Source: Portevinia maculata (taxonomy: Eukaryota; Arthropoda; Insecta; Diptera; Syrphidae). Taken from it: a stretch of DNA of 64,000 bases. The translations under genes were made by a program, and so were the position numbers. Of this stretch, positions 36,965-49,724 are shown in pieces; the stretch's first letter is position 1; every line of letters begins with the position of its first letter. The notes under the pieces are model-generated. The model worked only from the letters and a program-made list of their open reading frames with translations. It was not told the DNA's origin and made no database searches. The stretch lies in NCBI GenBank assembly GCA_949715645.1, contig OX454525.1:322534334-322598333 (forward strand), read 5' to 3'.

Positions 36965-38814
36965 GAGGCCTTCCAAATCAAAGTATGTATATGTTGTATC
37001 ACAACGATGACCAATTTTTTCATCACTCACAGCCTTCACTATTGACGGCCGCTGAACAAATACTAAACAAATTAGCTAATGTAAGAAAAATATATAAGAA
37101 TTCAAAGCGCATCTATTCCAGACATTTACTGTCAAAACAACTCAAATGCAAAATGCCTTTGTAAATGTTTGCAAGACATTATGAGGTTCCGTAATAAATT
37201 GCATCTACATAGTGAAGTTTAAAAATCCATGTTAAGATATAAAAACAAAATAGTTTTAATATTCTGAAGGCTACGGCTTAAGAAATGTTTTTATGTATAT
37301 CTCAAAACTAGTAAATGTAGAATACGTTGGTGTTGATGCTGATAAACAAACTTTTCTAAATATGGATCACCTGATTCCGATGGCATAGCAGACGAGAATT
37401 CTATATTTGGCATCAATGATAAAATGAACCGAAACTAGAATGCCTGCAGATTTTTATTTTTAAAACTCATCATATAACCTCGGCGAAAAGAAGGAGGAAC
37501 CCTCGATGTATAACTCCATCTATTAGGTTTTCTTCTGCTTCAATACCATTTTATATTTTTTTTTATTTATAGTGTCGTCACTACCTTTGGTTCGGCTACA
37601 GGAAGATCACGGCTATCGTGCATAAAATCCGACAATTTCCCACATCTCAGTAATGCTAATCAGATTGGAAAACCTTTCCCAAAAGAATTTATTGGCGATA
37701 TGTCAGTCCGTCTTTGGCAAGTTTTTTAGGATTAGTTTCTATTTCGTTTGAAATGTGAAATGTGTAGAAGGGAATGGGATCGTGACCAACTTGTAGTGAA
37801 AAACCAAAGACTACAAAGGCTCATGCTTTGATGTTCAGGCATACCGCGGACTGTCAGTCAACCTAAGTGCCAAAATATGACCCGATAGAGTATACTAAGG
37901 ACAATTTTACGTATCTCGGGGTTAGCTCTTGCTTAAACTTATAAGATAGATAGATCCATAGTCGTCGGTTTGACTCCTTCCGGTAGCTCTCCGGGATATT
38001 ATAAAAATATTATAGCTTGAACGCTATAACGCCTAGAAACGATTCAAGGAAAGCCCAGAAAATGAAGAAGGTGCTACTAATTTCTAAACGAATATAATAA
38101 TAAAAGTTTGAAGACAAAATATGGGCACTATAGCTGCTCTATTGTTTTGCTTAACGACCATTTGTAAAGCACACCACCTCAGAAATGCTTGCATAAGCAG
38201 CGTAATAAATTTGTGACTCTTATAATAATTGTATCTGCCATAAACAACTCCCTTTCACCCAAGGTAAGATGAGATGATCAAAAAAATATACGATGCACTG
38301 GATCTATTTCAGTCTATTCATTTCAGTCATCTATTCAGTCATCTCTTCTTCTTTCCTGTTCGGTTTTCTTTCCTGCCGTTCCATTGCCTGGATGGTCGTG
38401 TCCAAGCGCGAGAATTCGCCACTCCGGAAACACTGGGTATTGGTAGTGATACCACATACTTACGACATGTCAATGTTCAGTATAGCTAAGTGTAGAAATC
38501 TACACCTCAACCTGTGATTGTTATTTGTTTTTTTAAACCTAGGACAACGGTTAATGAAATTTCAAAGAAGGGCATACTGGAAGTTGCTCTCATATCTCTT
38601 ACTTAATACCTATGCCATATCTTAGAACTGGCAGAACTACCGGTTTGTTTCACTAAATTCGCCGATGGCCTCAAAGGTTTGCAAGAGTCCACTCAATCCG
38701 GATAGTTCATTCCTCGTATTTCTATGTAAAATGTCCTCAATTTAGCTGAAGTAAATCAAAAGCGAAAGTCATTTATTATAATACGTAGTATTGAAAAGTA
38801 GAATTGCATTTTGT
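36965..38814. other. no recognisable gene
   Basis: At 37880-37925 a frame gives DNFTYLGVSS, faintly like a LINE thumb motif, but its flanks do not support it. Nothing else was identified. Confidence 0.35.
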
Positions 38815-39780
38815 ATACCCTATTCTAAGGGTATACTAATTTTGACGCATAGTTTGTAACATACCTTAATATTGCCCGTAGGCCCCTAAAAGTTACTATA
38901 TTTATGATCAGCATCGATAGTAATGTCGATCTAGCTATGTCCGTCCGTCCGTCGGCAAAAATTAGGCCTTTAAACTGGGCCTAGAGAGCTGAAATTTTAA
39001 CCATATACTCTCTAGGGTCCCGAAATAATCAAGTTTACGAATTTTTGAAATCCGCCCACAGACACGCCCACAAACTCAAAAAAACCAAAATTTTGGAAAA
39101 GATCTAAATTTTGAGCTAGGAAGCTGAAATTTTTTATATCATGATCTACTCCGAAAACTGCTCGAGAGATAAAATTTTCAAAATTCGCCCAGAATTAAAT
39201 TAAACAAATTTTTTTGAAAATCGAAAGTTTGAGCTCGGGAGCTGAAATTTACAATATATACTCTCTAGGGGCCCTTTATGTTGATGTGTAAATATTTTCA
39301 AAATCCGCCTACTGACACGCCCACAATTAATTTTTTTTTTTGAAACTCCAAAGTTTGAGCTAGGTAGCTGAAATTTATAATATATACTCTCTAGGGGCCC
39401 TTTATGCGCATGTGTAAATATTTTCAAAATCCGCCTACTGACACGCCCACAATTTTTTTTTTATTTTTTTTTGAAAATACAAAAGTTTGAGCTAAGGAGC
39501 TGAAATTTATAATATATACTTTTTAGGGGTCTTAATGCTCATGCGTTTTTTTTTTAAATCCGCCTACTGACACGCCCACAATGAAATAAAACAATTTTAT
39601 TGAAAAACCCAAGTTTGAGCTAGGGAGCGTTTTTTCTTACAAAAGCTTCGTTTTTTTTAGATAAAATCTTTTAAATGTTATATAACAAAATATGTAGAGC
39701 GTTCTTAACTTATGAGGGATAGGAATAAGAATAGGGTATCCAACAGTTCGCCCAAGCGGACTGTAGCCCGTCCCTATGTT
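38815..39780 (-). repeat. 131-bp-unit dispersed repeat, copy 4 (near full length, reverse)
   Basis: It runs from the terminal hairpin ATACCCTATTCTAAGGGTAT (38815-38834) through the 'gatcagcatcgatagtaatg' and CCGTCCGTCCG blocks. It then crosses five cores, with CGCCC starting at 39065, 39186, 39318, 39444 and 39573 (121-132 bp apart), to AGAATAGGGTATCCAACAG and CTGTAGCCCGTCCCTATGTT. An open frame at 39200-39427 is only the tandem unit read in one frame (two copies of the same 38-residue string), not a gene. Confidence 0.92.
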
Positions 39781-40480
39781 TATCTTCCTCTTTCATGCAA
39801 GGCGAACTTATAATATTGTGCATGGTGCTTCCACTCTTAAAATTCCGTACATTTTACTCTTTAACCTTTTCGGTATGGGCGTATGTACCAACAAAATAAA
39901 TTTGTCTCTATATGAGGTGTGTGTGTTTTTCTTACTCAATCGTATATATGCTTATTCACATTTATATATACGCTAACTTTAGCGGGGATAACTATCGCCG
40001 CGCCGCTAAGTCCTTAAGCGAATATAGATCAGCGCTTCCAATCACTGTTTTCTACGTAATCCATTAACTTTTGTTATCGAATGTCAAATCTTTTGCTTGT
40101 GTGTGAAGTTTCATTATTACCAACAAAATATTGAACCGCTTCCATTTACAAATCACTTGTGCTTTAGGGGGTCAACTTTATACCTACTTTTAAGTCGCAG
40201 TTTTCTCGCCATAAATGGTGGTCTGATTAGATTTTTAATCTGAGTACTATTTTGGAATTTAGTTTTCAGGTTTAATATACTCAAATTTGACTGGAGAAAA
40301 CAGCACAAATGTCATTCTGACAAATGAAACGATAGAGTGCTCAGCGGGTAAGAGTGTGCAGTGTCATTTTCTCCGTCGTTAAGATAATTAACAGAAAACT
40401 TTAAATGCACACCCACAAAAAAAGTATTCCAATTGTCGTTTTAAAGAAGAAAAACAAAAAAAAAAGTTTCTTTAAAAAAA
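39781..40480. other. spacer between two facing repeat copies
   Basis: No gene recognised. It separates copies 4 and 5, whose AACATAGGG ends point toward each other. Confidence 0.5.
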
Positions 40481-41140
40481 AACATAGGTACGGGCTACAA
40501 TCCGCTTGGGCGAACTGTTGGATACCCTATTCTTATTCCTATCCCTCATAAGTGGGCGTGACAAAAGTCTAAGTATGGTTGAATTATTAAGAACGTTCTA
40601 CTATTTTGTTATATAACATTTAAAGGATTTTATCAAAAAAAAACGAAGCTTTTGTAAAAAAAAGGCTCCCTAGCTCAAATATTTTATTTAATTGTGGGCA
40701 TGTCAGTAAGCTCAAACTTTGGATTTTCAAAAAAAGTCTTTTTTTTAAATTGTGGGCGTGTCAGTAGGCGGATTTTAAAAATTTTTACACATGAGCATAA
40801 AGGGCCCCCTAGAGAGTATATATTTAAATTTCAGCTCCCTAGCACAAATTTTGGTTTTTAAATAAAATTGTTTTATTTAATTGTGGGCGTGTCAGTGGGC
40901 GGATTTTGAAAATTTTATCTCCCGAGCAGTGGGCGGATTTCAAAAATTCGTAAACTTGATTATTTCGGGACCCTAGAGAGTATATGGTTAAAATTTCAGC
41001 TCTCTAGGCCCAGTTTAAAGGCCTAATTTTTGCCGACAGACGGACGGATCATAAATATAGTAACTTTTAGGGGTCTACGGGCAATATTAAGGTATGTTAC
41101 AAACTCTGCGGCAAAAATATATCCCCTTAGAATAGGGTAT
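40481..41140 (+). repeat. 131-bp-unit dispersed repeat, copy 5 (internally shortened)
   Basis: It starts AACATAGGTACGGGCTACAA, has 'ggataccctattcttattcc', three cores (near 40692, 40749 and 40880), a deletion fusing two units at about 40928, a shortened CGGA tract, and ends CTTAGAATAGGGTAT at 41140. Confidence 0.9.
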
Positions 41141-41570
41141 AAAAATGATTGTGGGAGAGTTAATATGTATGTGAAATGTTTGCAGACTTTGCTTCCGCCC
41201 CGAGTATAAGTCATGTAAAAGATATATATTCAAAATTTCAAAAAGATCGGACAATAATTTTGCACACTTTTGTCACTTTTTTAAAAAAGAAAAATAAGAT
41301 TTTTTAATGTAGGTAATAAACTTTTATTGCGAAAACAAGAAATAACAAAATAAATAACTAAGAACTCTGGAAAGCAAAATATTTAATATATTAATCCATT
41401 TTAAACGATGCCATTCCTTCTTTTTTTTTCGTTTGTTGACGACTTTTCTCTGATGACCGATTACTCTCAACAAGAACTGTTTTTGTTGTTCGTCCTTGAC
41501 CGATTCGTTGACCTTTTTTATAAGACCTATCCCTCTTTTTGTTGTATCGTTGACTACCTTAAGACCGTAG

Positions 41571-41700
41571 GGTGGCGACGGTGTAGAGGTTAGTGTGTTG
41601 GCTTGTGACCCGTGCGGTGCAGGTTCAATCCCCATGGGGAACAACAACATACGCCACCCAATCACATGCCTCTACACCAAAAGGAGGATTTCTGCCTGGT
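41571..41700 (+). mobile_element. tRNA-type SINE head
   Basis: GGTGGCG (41571-41577) pairs with CGCCACC (41652-41658). Between them lie GTGTAGAGGTTAG (41581-41593, A box) and GGTTCAATCCC (41622-41632, perfect B box), about 29 bases apart. The B-box arm can form a hairpin. The spacing and the extra bases before the 3' arm argue against a working tRNA gene and for a tRNA-derived SINE. The 3' boundary and tail are unclear, so the end given is approximate. Confidence 0.65.
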
Positions 41701-42005
41701 AGTACAATGGAACGTTACCGAGTCTGAGTGCTCTGGGATTTGGATTTCCTTTTTAATAAGACCGTTAACTTGGTTTCTTAGAGATTTACTAGAGTATTCT
41801 GATACGCCGTGGATCCCAAAAAATTCGAAGAACATCTTTGTTTTGTTCGTTATAAAATGGCTTAGATCTTTTTCTTCAAAAACTAGGCTGTTTAAGACGA
41901 AAGTTTAGCTGTTTGCCTGTTGCGTACTTGGAATTTGATTACACTTACGAAAAGTAGCATCTAAGCAAAGAGTGCGTAGTGGTGCTGTGGGTTAGAGTAC
42001 AAGCT

Positions 42006-43789
42006 TGGCGATCTGAGAATAACGGATTCACCGTGTTCACTGATGAAAACCATGCTAATGCAGTTGTCGCCAATGGCCGAGATGCATCGCACTTGTTCGT
42101 GTCGAAGGATGATCTTCTGTGCATCTTCGAGTCGCTAAAGAATAAAAAGTCGGCGGCGATGGATGGTGTCCCAAACGTCGTATTGAGACACCTGCCTCTG
42201 GAGGCTGTAGATATTTTCACCACGTTGTTTAACAATGCGCTGAATAATGCACATTATCCGGCGCATTGGAAGGTAGCTGTGGTACACCCTATCCCGAAAA
42301 AAGGTAAAGATAGGACGAACCCTGCCAATCTACGGTCAATTAGCTTGCTTCCGAATATTAGCAAGGTCTTTGAAAAGGTTGTAAATAGAGCCCTGTTAAA
42401 GTGGGTCGAGGACAATAACATAATCCCGGACAACCAGTTTGGTTTCAGGGCGAGGCATGACACTATTCATGCCGCGTCGAAACTGGTTTCCGACATTCAG
42501 TGGAATAAATGCAAAAACCAATGCACGGGTGCTTGTCTGGTTGATTTTGAGAAGGCTTTCGACACCGTATGGTTAGAGGGACTTTTCTACAAGTTGATCA
42601 GGCGGGGGATGCACAAACCTTTGCTATATATAATTTATAATATGCTTATGGGAAAGAAGTTCGTTGTCAAATGTGGCAATGTGACTTCGAGCAGAGTCTT
42701 TGAAATTAAAAACGGTTTACAGCAGAGGGCGGTCAATTCTCCGGTCCTGTTTAACATTTACACGAGTGATCTGGTAGGTTCACTCAGACATGCTATAGCG
42801 TATGCCGATGATTTGGTGGCATACAGATCAGGTCCTAAAATCGAGGTCATTAATATCCTTTTGCAGCGTGACTTCGATCAAATTAAGCGATATTGCGACG
42901 ACTGGAAGTTGAAAATCAACTTTCAGAAGACGGAAACAATCTTGTTCAGAACTCCATTGGCTGGGGCCTCTAGGGATACCAGAAAAAACTGGAAAAAATT
43001 GGCCATTATTGGACAAAATGGGCAGCCATTGGCGGTGAGAAGCGTAGTTAGATATCTAGGTATCTGGCTTGACCAGTATCTATATTTCGATAGACATATA
43101 GTTGCTTGTCTTGCTGGGCCAAGAAGGCTTATGCTTTGACAAGGAGACTGTTTCATAGCAGTCAACTTGACTCCAAAGTGAAGGTCATTTGCTACGTGGC
43201 CCTTATAAGGCCAATTATCGCTTATGGTTGTCCATTGTGGTTCAATATAGCGCCCAGCTATATGGAAAAGATTCGGGTTTTGGAGAGACAATGTCTTAGG
43301 ACTTGTCTCCGGTTGTTCCGAACGCCTGAATCCAATTATATTAAATACTATCCCAACAAGGTCCTATACGATGGGGCTCAGTTGAATAGGATTGACAATT
43401 TCCTCATTAAGGTGACTCGAAGGCACGTTGCAAGGGCGATGGCCAGCGACAATAGTCTGATATTTGGGGCTTACTACCCCAATGAAATGTACATAGAGAG
43501 TACGCTCCGGTCTGGCTTTATCCCGCCAGAGGCATTTATCTATATTGACGCAAAAGGGCTGGTACAGACGAGGGATGGTATCCCGGTATTATACCACCGC
43601 TTTCGCAGCGCGAGAGATAAGCGGCTCATCCGCGGCGAGGACGTCGCCAATGCTCATGAGCTCCTCCGTTTTAGTACCGCAATAGCGGAGAGGGATAAAT
43701 TCGATACAGAAAAACAATTTGCCGAATTTTGGTGGCTTTTTGAGGGGGGAGGGGTCAACATGCCCTCCCAAGACGGTGCGTTACTCTAG
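42006..43789 (+). pseudogene. LINE reverse transcriptase, jockey superfamily, one frameshift
   Basis: Domain order: AMDGVPNVVLRHLP, HWKVAVVHPIPKKGKDR (motif 1), QFGFRARHDTIHAASKLV (motif 2), GACLVDFEKAFDTVW (motif A Asp at 42543), GLQQRAVNSPVLFNIYTSDL (motif B; Arg at 42726-42728 where the family has Gly of 'QG'), and IAYADDLVAY (catalytic YADD at 42801-42812). Then DWKLKINFQKTETILF and VRYLGIWLDQYLYFDRHI. A frameshift (+1 or -2) lies at about 43113-43119. The next frame continues KKAYALTRRLFHSSQLDSKV, then YVALIRPIIAYGCPLWFNIA, to a stop at 43789. Apart from the frameshift and the motif B change, about 590 codons are open. The first residues before TGG at 42006 are flanking DNA. Exact clade not assigned. 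Confidence 0.9.
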
Positions 43790-44339
43790 GTAACATCCTC
43801 TTAGTTTATAAGTTAGATTAAGTTAGCTAGGGCGTTTCTGGGAGAGGCCGGGCTCGTCAACTTGTGGTAGTGCTTCCGGGAGAAGATTGAGGCTGTAAGG
43901 CTTCAGTTAGCTCAGGGTAGCGCGTGTGCACGTTGACGATTGCCAGACGCTCGGAAAGCAATTGGGATTTTGACCACTTGTTGCGCAAGGCAACGAGTGC
44001 TCAGAATCATAATTATAGTTAGAATATGTTAGGTAGTTTAAGTAAGTAGAATAGGTAGTTCGTAGTTTGTTTTATATAAAAAATATAAAATCTTAATAAT
44101 GATACCGAGTTTTAATTGATTTTCTCGACGAATACATATATGTAAGATTAGTTTGTAAATAGTTTTTAGGCCGAAAGGCAATAATTATAAGATATAGTTA
44201 AGTTTAGGGCGTCCGCATAAGGACCAATAAATAAGAATAAGTATCCTGTTAATTTTAAGTTAGATTTAATCATTTTTGTCTAGTACGTAAGTTGATATTC
44301 AGTAACAATTAAAAAATGAATTTAAAAGTAAAAGTAAAA
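42006..44339 (+). mobile_element. 5'-truncated LINE with 14-15 bp target duplication
   Basis: GTTAGAGTACAAGCT occurs at 41991-42005 directly before the element and at 44340-44354 directly after it. The body contains a nearly open RT frame (42006-43789), then about 550 bp of 3' UTR ending in 'aaaagtaaaagtaaaag'. The long duplication and the presence of only one obvious frameshift indicate a relatively recent insertion. The endonuclease was lost by 5' truncation. Confidence 0.93.
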
Positions 44340-44576
44340 GTTAGAGTACAAGCTACATTGTTTAATTATTGCGTGAGGTTATTTTATTTTGTTTGGCAAC
44401 AAGAATTCAATAGTTTTTATGTTCGTTTAAAAAGCAGTACCTTTTTTTCTTACCCTTAATACGGGGCAAGAGTACGCAAACTGACTTGCTTTACTTATAA
44501 TAAAAAGATTGAATTTTCGTATTGAATTTTGTAATTGTTTGCTTCCAAGAAATAGGGCTAACAATAGTAATTTGTT

Positions 44577-46335
44577 CTAATTTTTAGCAGCCTTAATTTT
44601 TGCACAATTTGAACGCAGAAATAAACATAAACTTCCTGGCAAACTTCTTTGGAAGAACTTACGGCAACAAGGTATTTGTGGTAAAATGTATTCGGGGATG
44701 AATAAAGTTGATCCAAACCAGCTTAATCGTGATTTTGTCAAAATACAATCGAGAAGCATTTTTTTTTTGGAATTTTCCACACTTGAGCAAACAGAATTTG
44801 TCCAAGCTTTCCTTACTTCACAAAAATGATTCTGCCAACAGTGACCCATATATTTAACAATATTTTAACAAAATCAACTTCTCCAATGTCATGGAAAGCT
44901 TCTAAGATTATTCCAATCCTTAAACAGAAAGCAACAATAAGAGCACCGGTAGAATATAGACCCATCGCAATACCACCATACTTACCTATCCAAAGTCCTA
45001 GAAAAATATGTTCACTATCAGTTGTCCGCCTATCTTCGACGAAATAATATACTCTACGTATATCAATCGGCCTTTCGGTCACATTACAGTTGCACTTTAG
45101 CAATGCTTAAAGTAACGGATGATAGGTATAGGACGGGTAGCTATGGAGAATAACTACTTTACTTTTCGGATTCTACTTGACTTTTCCAAGGCATTTGGCA
45201 CTATTCACCACGGGCTTCTTGTTGCAAAACTTATGACAATATTCAGGCTTTCGTCTTCTGCAGCGAATTTTATTCAGTCATATCTTACAGGTCGTACGCA
45301 AGCAGTCTTTATCAATGATATAGCATCCTAGTTCTCAGCAACTTCAACTGGTGTCCCCCAAGAATCTATCTTAGGCCCACTGCTCTTCGCATTTTTTTAT
45401 TAATGAGCTTCCATATAACATACAACTAAGCAGCAAGCGTGGTCTCTTCACAGATTCTGCGCATAAGCACAATCAGGATCTAAAGAATATCCTAACTTGG
45501 TTCGCAATTGTTTATAGCTAAATCCTGACAAATCAAAATGGCTAGTGATTATCAGAAACTGTAAGGATATATCTTGAGTTCTGGGCACTTCATTGTGTTG
45601 GGACAACCATATTCTGACGGCTATTGGTAAAATCTACAACTGTCTCAGAAACCTGATACTTTCGCCGAATTTCACACCGACAAATACAAGGCTGATGCTG
45701 TCTAGAACCCTGCTTGTGCCATTAATTACCTACTGCTGTGAAATCTTCTGTTGTAAGAACGCCTTCATATCGCGCAAGTTTCAACATGCATTTAACCACA
45801 TAACTCGATTTGTTTTTGGATTAAAAAGATACCATCATGTTTCCCCGTATGCTAAAAAGATTCTTTCTTGTACACTTAACAAGTTAATTGAATACTGCAC
45901 AATCAAGCACCAATATAATATCATAAACACCAAACAGCCTCCCAATTTATATGATAAACTTCAGTTCGCACAATCGCAACGCTCCTGCAATTTGATTCCA
46001 CCCCGCGTAGCATATCAGCTCACGGAACGCCAATTTTTTGTTCACGCCATCCGCGTCTGGAATGCTCCAGGATGCAAACAATGTATACTCTCTTTCGGCA
46101 CATTGCACGCACATAAATACAGAAAGTAATTCCTAAGTTAATAGAAATCGTTTTCTTTTTACTTCTTTTAAATTGTTTTTTTTCTTTCTTTGAGCTGTAA
46201 TCGGTTGTTTATATAGTATTAACATGAAGTATTATAATTGAGGTTTTTTTTACAAAATTCACATTTATAAGTTGAAATAATTTGAAAGTCTATTATAAAT
46301 GTTGTTACTAATGAATAAATATGAAAATATGAAAT
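44577..46335 (+). pseudogene. jockey-like LINE, RT region with frameshifts
   Basis: The linker before the RT is readable (LLWKNLRQQGICGKMYSG, then NQLNRDFVKI). Then PTVTHIFNNILTKS, SWKASKIIPILKQKA and EYRPIAIPPYLP (motif 1), TFRILLDFSKAFGTIHHGLL (motif A), SYLTGRTQAVFINDIAS, and TGVPQESILGPLLFAFF (motif B, Gly to Glu). The region around the YADD box is damaged. Then AIGKIYNCLRNLILSPNFTP, RTLLVPLITYCCEIF, ITRFVFGLKRYHHVSPYAKK and TERQFFVHAIRVWNAPGC to a stop at 46129. The 3' tail 'gaataaatatgaaaatatga' lies at 46312-46331. It is the longest of three copies of this family; the others are at 2039-2488 and 34985-35598. Confidence 0.87.
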
Positions 46336-46339
46336 ATGT

Positions 46340-48870
46340 CACGCAAAGTAAAAATTGCGCACACATACCCCAAACGACTCTTTTTATCATAGTATTTGTA
46401 TTGATTTAATTTCGAGAACTCAAATTTGGAGAGCACTGCTTTTAATTTTGCACAAAGCCCATAGCGATATTGTTTTACTATAGGTACCTACACCATTTGT
46501 TTAACACTCGCAATCAATCTATACACTTCAATGTACAGATGTTATATATATTCACCACTCGTCTATATATTAATTGAATCATATGATATTTTCGCTTAAA
46601 TAAAGTCCTTAATTTTAGTTTTTCTGTACCGTATCATCGTACAAGCATAAAGAAACATTTGTTGTTGAACGTCATTGATTGTGCCTCCTGTCATTAAAGA
46701 GAGAATCCAATTCAAAGGTATTCAATTATACGTAAATTTATATAGGTAGATACTTACTTACTTTGCAATAATGAAAACTTAATAAAAGTTAATTTTATTG
46801 CTTGTGTCGATGATGAGGCCCACATCCACATCAATTTCATTGCTGTTACACATATTTCCTAAAGTTCAAAGAAAGACTTAAAAAAAACAGTTCCATGATA
46901 TTTTACACGTAACAGTAAACCGTCCATAAGTCGGCAAACTAGCTTCTCACATTTTAATTTATTTCTTCCATTTTGGCCTCACAACTTTCTGAAAAACACA
47001 GTTCTTAGATTTTATGCGATATTTCTTGGTTTTTTTTTTTTGTTGTTTTATATTTGAATTATATCTACCGCGATACAAAATCATGTTGTTTTCCTATTGA
47101 CACCAAATCCTTATCAAAACACGCAGCTTCAAAAGGAAGTTAATAACCGGTCAGTGTCGTGATAGTTGCCGCTGCCGCCACCGTTGCGAATGGAAAACAT
47201 ACAAAAAAGGCAGAGGCAAAATCAACGAAAATTTCTTTTCTCCTTTTCTTTGAATCTCTGGAGGGATATTCCAATTCCAATTCACAAATAGCTATTCTGG
47301 AATTCAGCGTTTGAAATTCTGGAATTCAGCCGAACAGCTGTTATTTAAATCAACCCCCGAAGGGGTGGAGGGAATACATTAAAACACAAAACAAAAAGAG
47401 ATGGTCGCTACGATTTATCTCTTTCTGTGTTCCGTGGAAGGACTGCTGAGTGCTCTTATTCACACATATTCAATCATTTGCCGGGCTCTAGAATGGCGAG
47501 GAGGGATGATAAGGAACAACACGGTGCTGAGCATACTATACACTTATGCCGCCATCGTATAGTTTGTTGTGTTGGAGTTTATGTTTTTTTTTGCTCTTCA
47601 AAGTTGTAGCACTACACAAAAAGTTATGGCACAAGGGTAAGGATGTGTGTGCCACGGCCGCGCCGAATGTATTTATGGGTACATCAATGCGAATCGACGG
47701 ATGTATGCTTTATGGAGGTCGGGAAGCAGCCATTATTCATTTTTGTATGTTCCGCTGAAGGAGAGATGGCAGGCAGCACAATGAATTTTGAGAAGGATTA
47801 AGAATAATATGTTGGCTCTTTTATTTTGCGTTTTGTTTTGGAGGGTTTTTGTTGCGTTTTTTTTTTTTTGGTTTTCGTGATTACAAAGAAGTTAATCTAA
47901 AAGAAAACGTGAAACAAAATCAAAGAAACATTTAATTGCTGAGCGATTTATTAATTTTTGATTCTTTTGGTTTATTATTCTTTGCTGTCTTATTCAATGA
48001 AAAATTCGAATTTTTAGCGGAATGGCATTGCGATCTCGCATAGGACTTACTGATACAGTGTGGTGGTTTGGAAAAAGAAAATATAGAAATGCGAAAATAT
48101 TCAATACAGGAATGAATAACAAACAATTTCAATTCATATTCTGTTGAAATTTGCAAGCATTTGCAGGAGGCGCTCGGAATCCAAACTTTATCTATCAAGA
48201 TCTTCATGGTCGAAGAAGATATTACAATCAAACCTGGTTAACCATGTTTCTGATTAAAAAAAATATTATCAAATATATTGAAAGACAGCGCACCTCCGGT
48301 GCAAAAACGATGAAAGTACAATGTTTTCCAAAACTGAGTTAAGAACTACATAATGTTAGGTTCTCTTTGGTGTGAAAACGAAATGATTGATTCTCTTCTA
48401 GTTTGCAAGAGATGACACTTTTTCGTCTGCTTTCAATGCTCAAAAGGCAAATCTTTTTAATCCAATAACTTCAGATTAGTCAGTTGCCGTGGTACTTCAA
48501 GAAAAGTGCACGTTTTAGAGCTCATAAAAGCCGTAAACTCCAATATGTCATAGTTCAAAGTTTGTTATTTGCAGTTTGATATTTTCACACTTTGATTCTA
48601 CAGAGATATTGATTTAATAGTTACAGAAACAGTTTCTTAACATCTTCAATTGAATAACGTTAATGATGAATAATTATTCATTTGATTTGAGGAAAAACCT
48701 ACAAACACTTATATGATTCTTAAAACTAAATTGGACATAAACCCATTTGCGATAGATCGCATTTATTTCAGAATTTCAAAAATAAGGGGATTCGTTTTCT
48801 GAATAGGAGCATTTCCTAAGAAAGTTTTCCTGAATCTTATTCACTAAAAGCTCAATTGATTATATAGCAG
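46340..48870. other. no recognisable gene
   Basis: AT-rich sequence with poly-T runs (47030-47042, 47858-47870). A GCCGCTGCCGCCACCG block is at 47168-47183. Small open frames at 47427-47758 and 47932-48342 show no family motif. Confidence 0.4.
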
Positions 48871-48879
48871 CTTTATCAT

Positions 48880-49720
48880 AAAGCCTTGCTGTTGAATCAT
48901 GCCATGCCTTAAAATTATATTCTGGATTTTTTAGACCTTCCTTAACTGTGTCTCAGCGCAGTCAAACCAGACTGGGGCAGCATATGTGAGTATATGCTGA
49001 ACTGAATTGCTTTAAATATCAGTATTTTTTATGCATGCTAAGCTTTGACCTGCGGTTAATAAATAGGCATAGTATTTCAGAGACATGATTTGCTTTGTTA
49101 ATCGTGTTGGCAATATGTTTCTTAAATGTAAGTTTCTTATCAAATGTCACTCCCAGAAATTTGCAGTTTTAAGACCAAACAATGTCTATTGAACTCAATT
49201 GCAACATTCTTTCGGGCAACAAATCTGGTTTCATATGTTGAGTAAAGCAGAGAGCTTCTGATTTTCAGGGTTAGCCTTGAATTCCACTTATGAAAGAAAG
49301 TTTTGAAGCTCTTCAGTAAACATTGCAAGCTTTCAAGAACATTCCGGCCACAACGCTTGATGCAAATAGGTCTGTGTCATCCGTAAATATTGCTAAATGA
49401 CTGTGCCAGTTTTTGGTATGTCGGACATAAAAATATTGAAAATAATAGGGCCGAACACAGAACAATGAGGAACACCAATAAAGCTATTAAACAAGGAAAT
49501 TTTACACTACCTGCAAAGCAAATTATCTTTTTGTAAAAAGATTTATAAGCTTATAGATGAGACCTTCATGCCACACTGTATTGAAAGATTTTTCGATATC
49601 TTAAAGCATTAGACCAGTCCGCAATTAAAAATTGTGGCTATTTTCGATATGCCTTTAAATACTTAAAATTTGATGACTTGTAGAGTATCCCGCTCTCAAC
49701 CCAAATGGCTTCTTATGACT
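48880..49720 (-). pseudogene. jockey-like LINE relic (RT palm to C-terminus)
   Basis: From 49610 downward: LKDIEKSFNTVWHEGLIYKL (motif A), a damaged motif B readable as SVFGPIIFNIFMSDIPK in a shifted frame, and IFTDDTDLFAS (49405, from FADDT). Then LQCLLKSFKTFFHKWNSRLT (49330-49270) and a YLGV-like NCKFLGVTFDKKLTF in mixed frames. Many stops and frameshifts. The DIEK.F.TVWHEGLI and IFTDDT motifs place it in the jockey group. Confidence 0.78.
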
Positions 49721-49724
49721 TTTA

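Noticed and set aside
35984..37100. Complete mariner element with two terminal repeats
   Set aside because: Only the left terminal-repeat-like sequence is seen; the inverse was not found downstream of the N-terminal part.
37880..37925. DNFTYLGVSS, resembling a LINE thumb motif
   Set aside because: The flanking translation gives no further LINE motifs in any frame.
39200..39427. 75-codon frame with two near-identical halves
   Set aside because: It is the internal tandem unit of the dispersed repeat read in one frame, not a repeat protein.
41571..41658. Possible genuine tRNA gene
   Set aside because: The 3' arm is about 20 bases too far away and no clean cloverleaf can be drawn; a tRNA-derived SINE fits better.
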